A stretch of DNA of 64,000 bases, from positions 1,180,501 through 1,244,500 of the forward strand of contig NC_092317.1 in assembly GCF_036785885.1 (NCBI RefSeq), written 5' to 3'. The stretch's first letter is position 1. Each line of letters begins with the position of its first letter. The translations under genes and the position numbers were made by a program. The stretch comes from Coffea arabica (taxonomy: Eukaryota > Streptophyta > Magnoliopsida > Gentianales > Rubiaceae). Positions 34,401 to 46,400 of this stretch are shown one piece after another. The notes beneath the pieces were generated by a model, which saw nothing but the letters and a program-made list of their open reading frames with translations, was not told the DNA's origin and did no database searches.

Positions 34401-35400
34401 GCGAATTGGGATTGGGGCAGTGGGCTTGTTGTTTAAAGAAGGTTGTCAAAAAGGCATTTTGCTGGGCTTCCGGTTAGGTGGGCTTAGTACTGATTTTTTT
34501 TTTTTTTTTTGGGATCTTTTTAAAGTACCCTTTTTTAAAAAAAAAAATCTTCTATTGTACTTACCAACTACCCTGTTAAATTGCATATTATTATAGTTAA
34601 TGATTTTATAATGTTGTAAAGACAATCTCTTTTTCTTTTTCTCTTGCAATGAGGGTGGGATTTGAATCCTGGACCATTAGACCAAGCTCACCTCAAAGTT
34701 GTAAAGAGAACTAAAAACATATAACATTTTGGCGTATGTATAAAACATTTGTTTGATCTAAACATTTGTATTTGCTCTTGTATATGCTCTAAACATTTGT
34801 TTGATCCAAACATTCCTCTTGTATATGCTCCCATGGGCAGGACTCAAGTGGTGTTGTGGGCATTTTTAACATGAATTTTAAACTCTCCTGCGTGTGGTAT
34901 CATACTATTAATGAATGAGAAATTTTTGAACTGGTAGATTTCGGTGAATCTGCCATTGTTATAAGACTTTGATTGGAGGTGGCCCAAGTTAAAATTTATT
35001 ATGCTCCGCTGCTGCTTCGGGTCTTCATATATTTCTTCATGTTGGATTCAGTTGAGAGGAAACTTGCCTAGTTTATCTGGATGCATATTTTATTGTCTTT
35101 CTCGCCTACTCTTCCAGATTATATCGATTGTAAACAGGTCCTTTGGGGTTGTTATTCCCTATTATTGATGAAACGGACTGTTTTCTGTCTTCTTTTGTTT
35201 TCGTTCATGAGGAATTTTGTCTGTGTTTGTAGAATTCTTTTCCAGGTTTTCTTGAGTGCATCTGAAAGAGGAGATAATATATGGGTCCAGGTTTACTGTC
35301 GGATGGCGCTCTGAATTTAATTTTGTCAGGGCAGATACTATACTGTAAACAGCGTTCCAAGCTCCTGTTACTCGTTTACTTTAGTGGCTCATGGTTTTAC
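34401..35400. other. Intergenic gap between AIPP1-like gene and LINE
   Basis: No gene recognised. It contains T/A homopolymers at 34495-34550, a SINE-like copy at 34628-34695, and a small tandem repeat (CTAAACATTTGTTTGAT, about 34755-34815). Confidence 0.45.
34628..34695 (-). mobile_element. SINE-like tRNA-derived fragment
   Basis: On the minus strand, TGAGCTTGGTCTAATGG (34674-34690) resembles an A box and GGATTCAAATCCC (34657-34669) is a near-perfect B box. An A/G-rich tail follows. The order and spacing fit a tRNA-like head; it is too short and degenerate to be a working tRNA gene. Confidence 0.45.
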
Positions 35401-35451
35401 AATTTTTTTTTTTTTTGGTAGGAAAGACTTGCATAAAATAATAAGGAAAGG

Positions 35452-38400
35452 TTACAACTTAGCAATGTATCTGGGGAAACAGACTCCCCTCAAATCATCA
35501 GACAAAATAGATCCTAAACTGGGCGGACAGGAATCTAGTAGTGAAAAGGGACACAAAAGCTTTTCACCCAACTTTGCTAGTGCATCTGCTCCTCTATTCG
35601 CCTCTCTGTAGATGTGCTTTACTTGCACTTGCTGGAAATTAGAGAGAAGGTGCCTGCAATCATTTAAGATAGGAGCAAGGTCATGACCTTCTGGAATTGA
35701 ATTGTTTAGCATGTTAAGGACAACTTCACAATCGCATTCAACAATCAGACATTGAGTATTCAATGATCTTGCGATTTCGAGTCCATCTCTGATGGCCCAA
35801 CATTCTGCAATCAGGTTGTTGGTGTGGCCGAGCTTTCGAATCGACCCTTTAATCCAAGTACCAAGATGGTCTCGTATCAGGGTCCCGCATCCCCCGAGAC
35901 CAGGGTTGGGTGAGCAGGATCCATCAGAATTCAATTTAAGCCATCCTCTGGGTGGTGGAGTCCATCCAATGAGGACCTGGCTTTTGGGTAGGGGAAGGGG
36001 AGAGCGGCTTGGACCAATTGCGACAAATTCAGCAGCAAGATTTAGAGCCTGAATGTGAGGAAATTTCCATGCTCTAATAGGTTCGAGCAAAAGTTTGTTT
36101 CTATTGTTCCAGAGAACCCAACAAGAGAAAGCAAGAATAACGTTCCAAGAAATGGAACCGTAAGGGGAGGGGGAGGAGTTTTTGCAGTTCTGAAGGAGCC
36201 AAATGTTGAAAGGTTGCCAAGGGTGGTGAAGGAAGGGGGCCTGGATTTTATCCCAGAGTTCTAAGGCTCGGGGACATCCTCTCACCACATGTTCAGCATC
36301 TTCTGAGAAATGGTTACAGAAAGAACAAGAGGTGTCAGGGATGATATGTCGATCGAAGAGGTGTTGCTTGGTGGGAATCCTTTGTTGAGCTAACAACCAA
36401 ATGAAGTGTTTAATTTTTGTGGGGACGTGCAGAGACCAGATCCACGAGAGATTAGGCACGGTTGGGTCTGGGTATTTTTGGAGAAAAGCTAGGGAGTAGG
36501 CAGATTTGAAGGAGAAGCTACCATTAAGGGAATGCCCCCATCTAATGGTATCGGGAGTGGGGTTGTAATTCTGCCGTGGGATGGCAGAAATCCTTTGGCT
36601 AAGATCCTGGGGAAGCACCATAGATAAGGCTTCCAGATTCCAGTCATCAAGGGAATTGAATAGGTCCTTCACAAGCATGGAGTGGTCTTCCAAGGTCAAA
36701 GGCCCTTGGATCAAGGATCTGAGGGTACCTTGGGGGAGCCATTTATCATGCCAAACAAGTGTATTTGCTCCACTTTTGATAACTTTAGAGCTGCCAGCTT
36801 TGAACAAGGGGAGGCCTTGTTGAATGCATTTGAAATTTACCGAGCCTCTGCATCTAACAGGATTCCAATCAAGGAATGGGGTGGAATGGAATTTGGGAAG
36901 GTATTTGCGGGAAATGATTTGTGCCCAAGGCTTCTTGGTTTCTGTTTGAAGCTGCCAACAGAATTTTGCCATTGAAGCCTTATTAATTAAGGCAGTTTGC
37001 TTGACTCCCAATCCTCCCAGGTCATTAGGTTTGGTAATATTTTTCCAGGAGACCAGGTGAAGCTTCCTTTTTTGGGGAGTAGAGCCCCAAAGGAAGTTTC
37101 TTTGCTCCTTGTCAATGTCATTACAGAGAGAGGCAGGTAGGGGGTGCATTGGGAGTAGAAAACAGGAATGACAGCAGTAGTTTGCTGGATTATGGCTTTC
37201 CTTCCAGCAAAAGAGAGGAGGCTTGCCTTCCATCCTGCGAGTTTTTTTTTAATCTTGTCTAAAATGAAATTTAGCTGGTTCCTGCTAACCCTATCCCCGG
37301 AGATGGGGAAACCAAGATATTTTCCAAACTCATGAGATTCAGAAAAGCCTAAATGATTGACTGTAGACAGTATAAGATCCAGGGGGGTATTAGGAGAGAA
37401 GAGAATTTTTGATTTCTGACGATTGATTGATAAGCCAGATCGAAGGGAAAAATCTTCCAGGATGTTGTGGATGGAAAGAATGGATACTGGGTTGGTTTCA
37501 GCAAACAAGGTAATGTCATCAGCAAAAATGCAGTGAGATAATAGGGGAGTGTTGGGACCAAAAGATAGAGGCTTCCATCTCTTTTCAGAGATAGCTTTGT
37601 TTATGGATAAAGAGAGATATTCCATGCACATAATAAATAAATAAGGGGAGATGGAATCTCCTTGCCTAATACCCCTTGAAGGAGAGATCCAATCAATAGG
37701 CTTACCATTATGAATGACAGCAAGCCTAGGAGAGGAAATGCATTGGAGGATAACTTGAGTGAGAGCTTCAGGGATGCCAAAGAAGACCAGGGTTTCCCTA
37801 ATGAAGTGCCACTCAAGTTTGTCAAAAGCCTTTTCAAGATCAATTTTTATAGCACAAAGACTCTTTGTGCCTTTTTTTGATTTAATCTTGAAAATGGCTT
37901 CCTGAACTAATTTGACATTATCGGAGCAGCTCCTTCCAGGCAGGAAACTGGATTGAAAAGGGGAGATAACCTTAGCCAGGTAAGGTCTGAGTCTGTTTAC
38001 AATCACTTTAGAGAGGATCTTGTAAAGTGAGTTGCACAGACTAATAGGCCTAAAATTTTGAATGAGTTCAGGGCAATCAGTTTTGGGGATTAAGCAAATG
38101 AAAGTATCATTAATACCTTGAGGAAAAGGTAAATGGTTGAAAGCATCATGGATAAACTGAACAATAGAGTTTTCCAGTAGGGTCCAGAATTTTTGGTAGA
38201 AGAAGGCGTGGAGTCCATCTGGTCCCGGAGCCTTAAAGGGCTTGAAATCTAAGCAGGCTTTCCTGATTTCTTGGCTGGAAGGGATACGGCTAAAAAGTTG
38301 GGTTTCACTAGGCGAGAGGGTAAGATGGGGTGCAGGAAATGGTTCAGGGTAGAGGCTGACTTCAACAAAGTCAGAGGTGAAAAGGTTGGTGAAAAAAGAG

Positions 38401-39584
38401 TAGATGTGACGTTTGATAGCAAGATCTTCAGTGATCCAGTTACCAACAAGGTCTCGAATAGCAAGAATTCGGTTTGTTTTCCTCTGCACAATGGTTGTGG
38501 TCTGCAGAAATTTAACATTCAGGTCATCCCAGATGAGATGATCAGTTCTTGACTTAAGAAGCCAAATGTCTTTTTCCATCCTTAAAGTGTCTTCCAGCTG
38601 GGCTGTGAGAGAGCTTTCCAAAGTGGATAGAAAGACGGAAGGGTGATATTGAAGAGATTTTTGGATCCCTACTAGTCTATTGAGGATTTTCTTTTTTTTG
38701 TGGAAGATGTTTTCAAAAGAGACTCTACTCCAAACCCTGGTGGCTTCAGTGAAACATTTAATAGACTCAGTAATAGGGCTTGGAGGGGAAGACCAGTTAT
38801 TTCTGATGATATCCGGAAAAGAAGGGTGAGAAAGCCAAAATTTTTCCAAACGGAAAGGCTTAAAAGAAAGGTCTGGAGGTTGAGGATAGAGGTTGACTAT
38901 GAGTGGGCAGTGGTCAGATCTAGTGCGGGCTAGGTGCTGGATCGACGCTTCAGGAAAAAGGTTTCTCCACAAAGGGTCGCAGAAGGCTCTATCTAATCTT
39001 TCATAGATGAAAGAATTATTTTTCTTACAAACCCAAGTGAATCTTGGGCCCACAAAGCCCATATCTAAGAGATTACACGTTTCAATCACAGAGCAGAAAG
39101 CTGAGGCTCTAGATCTGTTAATAGGGTTACCTCCTAATTTATCTTGTTGAGCAAGCAGTTCATTAAAGTCACCAATACACATCCAAGGCAAATTATTTAA
39201 GGAAGACAGATTTTTAAGGTGCTCCCATAGAAGCAAGCGTTCCTCGAGTCTAGGACTAGCATAAATGCAACTAAGCAACCAAGGGGAGGTGTTAGGAGAT
39301 ACCTTAATGTTTGCATGGATGACTTGGAAATTGCTGGAGATAGGCTCGACGTTGACCTCAGCCCCGTTCCACAGGAGCCACAGTCCACCCTTGAATGTAT
39401 TTGCATCTTGGATTCGGAAGTTGGTGAACGGGAGGCTTTCACAAACTTCTACAGCCCTGCTTCCACTTAATCTAGTTTCCACTACCAAGACAATGCCAGG
39501 TTTGTGAGTGTTAATGTGTTGAAGGAGATGGTCACGAAATGCAGAGCTACCTGCACCTCTCACATTCCACATTAAGAGCTTCAT
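35452..39584 (-). pseudogene. LINE ORF2 (endonuclease-reverse transcriptase-RNase H), one frameshift
   Basis: From the ATG at 39584 (MKLLMWNVRGAGSS) the frame codes an APE-type endonuclease with WNVRG, VETRL, GDFNELL and RTRSDHCPL motifs. The reverse transcriptase follows, with NFRPISLCN, KIDLEKAFDKLEW, GIRQGDSISPYLF and the catalytic FADDITLF. The frame closes at 36987. A second frame from about 37140 to 35452 carries the expected continuation: a CX2C-type zinc-binding RT tail (SCSFCNHFSEDAEHV), then RNase H with all acidic residues (NSDG, AECWA, VECDC, GADALA). The switch falls at a run of five G at 37140-37144 (C on the gene strand), where frame A turns from family-like to random and frame B the reverse. 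Joined length would be about 1,380 residues, normal for plant L1 ORF2. It could be real decay or a base-call error. Confidence 0.85.
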
Positions 39585-39777
39585 TTCTTCCAGACTAGGG
39601 TGAAGGGGCAACAGAGGGCTCTGAGGGAGTATCCTTTCTGCCAGGTTCGGAGTGCAGCTTGCAAGGACGCGTTCTCCGTTTCTGAAGTACCTGGGTTGTA
39701 TTTCCACTTCGAAGTCTAGACTTCCTGGTTTTGGACTCGGAAAGGAGTTGATGAAAAGTCTGAATCCTGTGAGATCT

Positions 39778-42000
39778 CTAGGTAGTGGTAAGACCACCAC
39801 GGACTCTTTTACGGCGAAGAGTCTTAGAGGCAGCGGGTATGGGGACAGACGCTCCAGGACTACTTCTATTGGTGGCTGTAGGAGATAGGCCAGCTCCATG
39901 TCTCTTTCCATGTTGCCCTCCAAAGGGTTTTTGGGGAGTGCTGGGGGAGCTGGAGAGGCTGTCGGTCTCCCCATCATTGGTATTGGGGGGATCCAATGAT
40001 CTCGGCAGATGGGATATCTTAGGCCCAGGAATGCTGTTGGGTCGAACTCCATAGTCGTTGCCATCCCTGATGGGTGGCTCCAAACTAGGAGGTTTCCCAA
40101 GATGTTGCAGTCCCTCAAACGGTTGAAATCCTCTGTAGGAAGATGGTTCTGATACGTGAGAAGAGAGTTGTAAATTTTGTGGGAGCTCACCTTCTTCCAA
40201 GCCAACGAAGTGGCCGGTGGAGTCGAAAGTGGGTCGCTCATGTCGGTCTGGTGCAGCCTGCGGGTAGTTCTGGAGAGGCGGGGTGTCGATCTGGATCGAT
40301 GTATTTGCGGGGTTGAGGAGGAGTTTCGGGAGCTTGGTGGAGACATGGGAGGACAGCCTTTGTTGCTTGCGGGGGGAAGGAGGATTTTTAGTGTGAGGAC
40401 TAGGTTGCACGATTGGAGAAATAGAGGGGGAAAGAGGCTTTATCATCTGAGGATCCAAAGAAGCTGAGGGATGATCACGGGTTGGTGCAGTTGTATTTTC
40501 TGGGTTCATCTTTTTAGGATTTTCCAATATGGTGAAAGGAAGAGAAACCAGAGAACTGTCTTTGGAAGGTCGTTCCTGGGTTGTATGCAAAGGGGGAATA
40601 GGTTGACCTCGGGAGAAGTTTCCAGAGTGGGGTGGCTCATGGTCTAGGTCTGCAAGGGGTTTAAATGCATTGTCTAGGGTCAACGATTTGTTCGAGAGTA
40701 ACAAAGAAGAGGAAATTTTTGGGTGTTGGTCTTTTCTTGGTGGATGAGATGTGGCAGACAGGCTTGAAAGGTTTGAATTTGAATTTTTTGTTGAAGGGGG
40801 TTTGGGCCGAATCCGGTCAAAGGGTCTGCCTTTGGTTTTTGAGTGGTGGTTTCGAGGAATGGTCATCCAAGGCCCGGAGGAGCTGTCATGAATATGGGCA
40901 TCGTCTGGCTTCTGCGGCGGCGCGGAGCAATTTCGATCAGCTTTCCCCTGTTCGTACTGATGAGAAGAGGCGGATCGACGAGCAAATTCTTGACATTTCC
41001 CGGAGTCATGCCCCACGTACCCACAGTCAAAACAAAAGGATAAGCCCTCAAATTGTAATTCTTGGACATACCTGCCAAATTTGAGAAAAGTGGGGAGAGG
41101 TTTGGAGAGGTCAATTTCTATACAAAATCTGGCATAGCGCCCCCTTTCCGATTTTGCTGTGCGTGCATCCATGGAGATTAATTTCCCGATTTTATTTCCT
41201 GCTCTGGCAAGGATTTCCCGATCATAGTATTCTAAAGGGAGTCCCGGGAGACGAACCCACGCTGCCGTAGTAGTGGGTTGACCATTCTTGGAGTTGAAAT
41301 TTGGTACCCATTGTTGAATAGATACGAAATACTTAAGAATGTACCAAGGCCCTCCCTTTACAACTTTGAGGAAATCTTCGGGAGAATCAAATTTTGCTAT
41401 GTAGAATCCTTTTCCAATGTCTATAAGAGACATATTTCCACACGGTTTCCATAGCTCTCTGATCTTTTGATCGAAGAATTTGAACTCTAAGTGCTTCTTG
41501 AATACTTTGACAATCAAAGCATGTTTCCATGGTTTCCTCATTCTACGCTTATCCGATTTGTGGATGGGGATAGCCAAGTCTTCTGATGATTCATCTTCTG
41601 AATCCGAGCAGTCATCATGACAAGAGGAAATGAAGGATTCATGAAAAGAGGAGATGTGGTCAGAGAGGGATTTGTCAAGGCTATCTTTGTAGGAGGTAAC
41701 AAGGGAGGTTTGGAAGGAGGTTTTTAGTGTGTTGCTAAGGGGGGGTGGGGGTGAGGTTGCAGCGGGTGGTTGAGGGGAGGAGATCAGGGGGGGCGGCTGC
41801 AGATCTTCAGTCATCTGCAGTGGCTGTGGGGGTGGTGGTTGGGGCGGTGGCTGCGAGGGTGGTGGCTGCGAGGGAGGTTGCGGTAGCTCCATGGAGCTAC
41901 CAGTGCGGTCGCTGTGTATCATCTGCAGTGGCTGTGGGGGCGGTGGCTGGGGCGGTGGCTGCGAAGGTGGTGGCTGCGAGGGAGGTTGCGGTAGCTCCAT
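39778..42000 (-). CDS. LINE ORF1 (gag-like, DUF4283 and CCHC knuckle)
   Basis: 740 residues if started at the ATG at 42000; the open frame extends further to about 42093. The N-terminus is a proline/glutamine-rich segment in two tandem 36-residue copies. A DUF4283-like domain follows (HALIVKVFKKHLEFKFF, LWKPCGNMSLIDIGKGFYIA, GGPWYILKYFVSIQQW, WVRLPGLPLEYYD). A CCHC zinc knuckle (CFDCGYVGHDSGKC) comes next, and then a long disordered Ser/Pro-rich tail. This is the RNA-binding ORF1 of plant L1 elements. It is open over its whole length, so the copy may be young. Confidence 0.85.
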   Translation of the reverse strand: MELPQPPSQPPPSQPPPQPPPPQPLQMIHSDRTGSSMELPQPPSQPPPSQPPPQPPPPQPLQMTEDLQPPPLISSPQPPAATSPPPPLSNTLKTSFQTSLVTSYKDSLDKSLSDHISSFHESFISSCHDDCSDSEDESSEDLAIPIHKSDKRRMRKPWKHALIVKVFKKHLEFKFFDQKIRELWKPCGNMSLIDIGKGFYIAKFDSPEDFLKVVKGGPWYILKYFVSIQQWVPNFNSKNGQPTTTAAWVRLPGLPLEYYDREILARAGNKIGKLISMDARTAKSERGRYARFCIEIDLSKPLPTFLKFGRYVQELQFEGLSFCFDCGYVGHDSGKCQEFARRSASSHQYEQGKADRNCSAPPQKPDDAHIHDSSSGPWMTIPRNHHSKTKGRPFDRIRPKPPSTKNSNSNLSSLSATSHPPRKDQHPKISSSLLLSNKSLTLDNAFKPLADLDHEPPHSGNFSRGQPIPPLHTTQERPSKDSSLVSLPFTILENPKKMNPENTTAPTRDHPSASLDPQMIKPLSPSISPIVQPSPHTKNPPSPRKQQRLSSHVSTKLPKLLLNPANTSIQIDTPPLQNYPQAAPDRHERPTFDSTGHFVGLEEGELPQNLQLSSHVSEPSSYRGFQPFEGLQHLGKPPSLEPPIRDGNDYGVRPNSIPGPKISHLPRSLDPPNTNDGETDSLSSSPSTPQKPFGGQHGKRHGAGLSPTATNRSSPGASVPIPAASKTLRRKRVRGGLTTT

Positions 42001-42012
42001 GGAGCTACCATT
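41813..42012. repeat. 108-bp in-frame tandem duplication in LINE ORF1
   Basis: The block starting ATCTGCAGTGGCTGTGGGGG recurs with a period of exactly 108 bp (41813 and 41921), differing at a few bases. 108 is a multiple of three, so ORF1 stays open and gains a second copy of the SSMELPQPPSQ-type proline-rich segment. Confidence 0.8.
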
Positions 42013-42342
42013 GAGGCCAATTTGCTTCCAATAAATCCTTATGTGCCAATGGTGAAAGTAAACTGAAATATCTGATTGGTCGAATTGCCGCAAGTGAGAA
42101 GTGTCTTTTTTTTATAACCTCTCATCCTAAATTAATACCCACAATAAAGGGGAAAAAAAACCTTATTGGTTAATAAACATAAAAGTGGCAAAGTTTATCT
42201 TTCAAATCGTTTACTCAACTCAAGAAATTGATATTCTGGTGGTCATTCCGCTTTTTTTTTTTTTGGCTGTTGCGTGTTTCATCTCAATTGAAGCTCATAT
42301 ATTTATCAAGTCAAATTTGGACGAGCTTCTATCTAACCGAAG

Positions 42343-42632
42343 TAGGGCTGCAAACGAACAGAGTCGAGTCGAGCTTTGAGCTAATCGAGCCGAGTTTCGA
42401 CTGAATTTTACTAAGCTCGAGCTCGAGCTCGACGAGCCGGCAATTTTCAAACTCGAGCTCGACTCGAATCACTCGAGTTTGAGCTCGAAAAAAAAATAAT
42501 TATTTTATTTTTTAAAAAATAAATAAAATAATATTTTTTTCTTAATAAATAATAAAATATTAAGGATATATACGTAATTTTACTATAAAAATAAAAAATA
42601 AAAAATATAATATACGTAATTTTATTATTAAA

Positions 42633-42663
<31 letters not shown>

Positions 42664-42779
42664 ATATATATATACTCAAGCTCGCGAGCTAACGAGCTTA
42701 ATATTCTGAGCTCAAGTTTGAGCTTGAGTTTGACTCGAGTCGGCTCGAACTCAAGCGGCTCGATTCGTTTGCAGCCCTA
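42343..42779. mobile_element. hAT-type MITE with perfect 8-bp target duplication
   Basis: The inverted ends are TAGGGCTGCAAACGAA on the left and its complement on the right. The flanks are identical octamers AACCGAAG (42335-42342 and 42780-42787). The body is CTCGAGCTCGAG-rich at both arms around an A/T core with (TAAA)n. No transposase; non-autonomous. The perfect duplication suggests a fairly recent insertion. Confidence 0.8.
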
Positions 42780-42910
42780 AACCGAAGTAACATTATGCTA
42801 ATTAAGCTAAGCTTGAATCGAGGTTAAAACTTCAAACTAAATCCAATACAGAATGTAACCTTGCTTAAACTTTAATAAAATCAAGCTTGAACGAGTTTAT
42901 TCATACACAG

Positions 42911-43225
42911 ATGAAATCATCATATCATCTAATGAGTAATGACTCTCCGGGACCTTTTTCTGTTTGTCTCTGTCCTGTGATCGATGATCCAAAAAGTATT
43001 ACTAATTCATTTTTTGATTTATCTATTTATACTCATCTAATTAAATAAATATAAATAAATAAATTTATTTATATTCATTATTCATTTTAACCGATCTAAA
43101 CTCGCTCAAATCACCTATTTTGACGGCTCGATTCTTGATACTCACCGTGTAATGAAATCATCAGGTCATCTAATGACTCTCCGGGGCCTTCTATCTGTCT
43201 GTCTCTGTCCCGTGATCAATAATCC
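42911..43225. repeat. Imperfect ~80-bp direct repeat upstream of PDAT
   Basis: ATGAAATCATCA..TCATCTAATGA and GACTCTCCGGG..GTCTCTGTCC.GTGATC blocks occur at 42911-42990 and 43152-43225. About 160 bp of A/T-rich DNA separates them. The second copy lacks a few bases of the first. Confidence 0.7.
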
Positions 43226-43485
43226 AGAAGGCAATCGTCAAGTAAGTCAACCGCCACCCACGCGGAAGACTCTTCCACTCTGGGCCCCACATTAGCTCCT
43301 GGGCCAGCCAATCAACTGATCAAAGCATCCCAAGCCCCAAAATTCCACAGCCGACCTCCCTCACTCCCATTTCCGACCACGACCCTTGCTCCTCTCCCCG
43401 CCACCAGCGGCCACCTTCCCCAACTCTCTCCAGTCCACCCTACGGATAAAAAAGAAAAGAAAAGAAGAAGCAATCCAAGTAAACG

Positions 43486-46400
43486 ATGTCGTTTCTTAGG
43501 AGGAGAAAACCACCAGAAAACCAAAAGCCTACTCATCCTCAGCCAGAACCAGAACTGGAAGAGGAGGACAACAAGAAAAAGGAGCTAACACCAAACAAGA
43601 AAATCCCCAAAAAGGCTGAGGAAAGGGTAAAATGGTCGTGCTTGGACAACTGCTGTTGGTTTGTTGGCTGCGTCTGCACGGTGTGGTGGGGCTTGTTGTT
43701 CTTATACAATGCGATGCCGGCGTCCATCCCGCAGTTCGTTTCGGAGGCAATCACAGGGCCGTGGCCGGACCCACCTGGGGTTAAATTGCACAAGGAAGGA
43801 TTAAAGGCCAAGCATCCGGTGGTTTTTGTACCCGGAATCGTCACCGGCGGACTCGAGCTTTGGGAGGGGCATCAGTGTGCTGAAGGGTTGTTTCGAAAGA
43901 GGCTATGGGGAGGCACTTTTGGAGAAGTCTACAAAAGGTATGCTTGGTAAAGTTTGGCATTTTACCAGTTTCTATGACTTGATTTATTCTGTTTTCCCAT
44001 CGGTTTAGCTTCAGCTTCAGTGGATGATGAGTGGCACTGTTCTTCTCGTGAATTGTTGTAGTTGGCGACCCTTTTTTTTTTTTTTTTGCAATTTGCTCTG
44101 TGCCTGTGAAAAGGTGAACTTGGATTCAATATGGATGTAGTGAGGATCTTGGAAGTAAACTTTTATCCATTTTTATCTTATTTTTACATGTTTGGAGACT
44201 GTACTCGGTTGAGCTTGGAATATAGAAATGCATAGTCCATGTACTGATTTGTGAAGTAGTTTGACTGATAAGGTGGATTGTCAACATCTGTCAGTATTAT
44301 GCATAGTTAGGTCACACTAATTGCAAATTTCATATAGGTGAGTATTTTTCCTTTCTTTGTTTATTAAAAAAATTATTAAAACGAGGTCTTTTATTAACTG
44401 GTTTTATATACAAGCTTGGTCTTATTTACTGCTGGAGTTGCCATTCTGGAATGAAGCAAGATATGAAAGTCCAAGGAAGATTTAAATATGTTGAAAATTT
44501 AGAGTACCTTTTCAGTGTCATTCTTTTACAGTAGGCCTGGGATGACTTTAGCTTTGAGTTTGCTTTTCAGGTTCTGCAAATAAGACTTTAAGGCAATTAG
44601 AAGTTGTAGTTTAATCAATCTAGGACACCTCACTGGATGAATTCGAGTGTCAGAACCGTTAAATGTAAATCCCCATTCAACCTCCTGTTGATTTCCGGCT
44701 TTACTTATGAAAAACTCTATATATATGTATGTATGTATGTGTGTGTGTGTATATATATATATATGGATCCATCTACTATAACTGCAACAAACTTAATGCA
44801 CCTCCCTCCATCACAAATTTCAATTTGCATAATCCACATTTTTGCTCTTTAAGATCTGAGTTTTGACTTGTGCAAGTATTTTTTTTGGCATCATTGTTGA
44901 GTCATGGCATTAAGGATGTCTTTAATCTTTTGTGGAAGTTCAGAACTTCCAAACAAGACAGATAGTCTGTTCCTATCTATTGTTGAGATAGTCTGTTCCT
45001 GTACTCATTGTCATATTTTTTTTTTATTTTTTCTCAAAATGAATAGTGTAGAGGTTCTGCTGGGAATTGCCGAGCAACTAGAGCCGAACTACCTGCAAGA
45101 CAAAAAGGACGGGGCTATCCCCCCACTGTCTCTCCAATGCTTAAGCTAGCTCCGGTTTAATAAGTGATTGTAGCAAGCTTTCTAGTAATTTTCGTACCTG
45201 AAAATGACAGGGAGAATTCCCCTTTTATAGGAGGAGAGAAGCGCCCCTTTATTGGGTCTCGTTCTGTCATAGGGAAATAGGGGAGACAGGTAGGTCGGCG
45301 ATTGGGTGGCTCGAGCGCTGTCTGTGATAATAGGGAGGACAGTCGTATGTCAGAGACCTCGTTATGTGTGCCAAGCACGTGCTTATCATGTGGTACTTCC
45401 CAAGCTACATGTATTCGGCATCTTGCAAAAAGGGGTTGGGAAATACCCTGTCCCCTACACAAATAGCATTACATTTTACCCTAAAGTACATAAGATATCT
45501 ACTGATTTAAATTTCTTAATGCAGTTTCGGAAGCAAAGCAGTGGTAAATGACTTCTATTTTCTTTAACTTTGTTTATTTATGGCTCAAAATATTTGTTGG
45601 TAAATTTATTTCTTTTCTTGTGAGGCGTTGGAGTTCCTTAAGGAGTAAATTGCTTTCGCACCAACAATCCATGCTTATCAGTCTTATATTTCTTTCACTT
45701 CCAGACCTTTATGCTGGGTCGAGCATATGTCTCTGAACAATGAAACTGGTTTGGATCCTCCTGGTATAAGGGTCAGGCCTGTCCCTGGACTTGTTGCTGC
45801 AGATTACTTTGTTCCTGGATACTTTGTCTGGGCTGTTCTAATTGCTAATTTGGCTCGAATTGGATATGAGGAGAAAACCATGCATATGGCTGCATATGAT
45901 TGGAGAATCTCATTTCAGAACACCGAGGTACACACTTATCTTAAGGTTTGAGCCTTAGAATGCAAAATCGAGGTTTGACTGGATGAATTGTGTGGTTAAT
46001 TCTGATTCTGAAGTTTGGTATTTAAACCTGATCAGGTGCGTGACCAGACACTGAGTCGGATTAAAAGCAATATAGAACTAATGGTTGCTACAAATGGTGG
46101 CAAAAAAGCAGTTGTAGTTCCACATTCCATGGGCGCCCTATACTTTCTGCATTTTATGAAATGGGTAGAAGCACCAGCTCCAATGGGTGGTGGTGGAGGA
46201 CCAGATTGGTGTGCCAAGCATATAAAGGCTGTCATGAACATTGGAGGACCATTTTTAGGTGTTCCTAAATCTGTCTCTGGGCTTTTCTCTGCTGAGGCCA
46301 GGGATATTGCTGTTGCCAGGTATATTGAAATGTTCATGTTACATTTATTTTTGACAGACTGAACACTGAGAACCGCAACCAGATAGATGGAAGGAATAGT

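Larger units (their letters stand above)
35401..42093 (-). mobile_element. LINE (L1-type) retrotransposon, nearly complete
   Basis: On the minus strand, in order: a gag-like ORF1 (to 39778), a 193-bp spacer in ORF1's frame, then ORF2 with endonuclease, reverse transcriptase, zinc-binding and RNase H regions (39584-35452). A short 3' tail ends in a poly(A) run (T on the plus strand at 35401-35416). Base composition is more GC-rich than the surroundings. The only clear damage is one frameshift near 37140. The 5' limit is uncertain; a target duplication could not be found by eye on either side. Confidence 0.85.
42094..43485. other. Intergenic region and promoter of the PDAT gene
   Basis: It contains a clean hAT MITE (42343-42779) and an imperfect ~80-bp direct repeat (42911-42990 and 43152-43225). 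A C-rich stretch (43250-43440) just upstream of the PDAT start probably holds its core promoter and leader. No TATA box was picked out with confidence. Confidence 0.5.

Noticed and set aside
34628-34695. Possible functional tRNA gene (good B box)
   Set aside because: No cloverleaf acceptor or anticodon stem can be formed over about 73 bp; it fits a SINE head better.
39197-40467. Several plus-strand open frames of 70-96 codons
   Set aside because: They are antisense shadows of the LINE ORF1 and ORF2.
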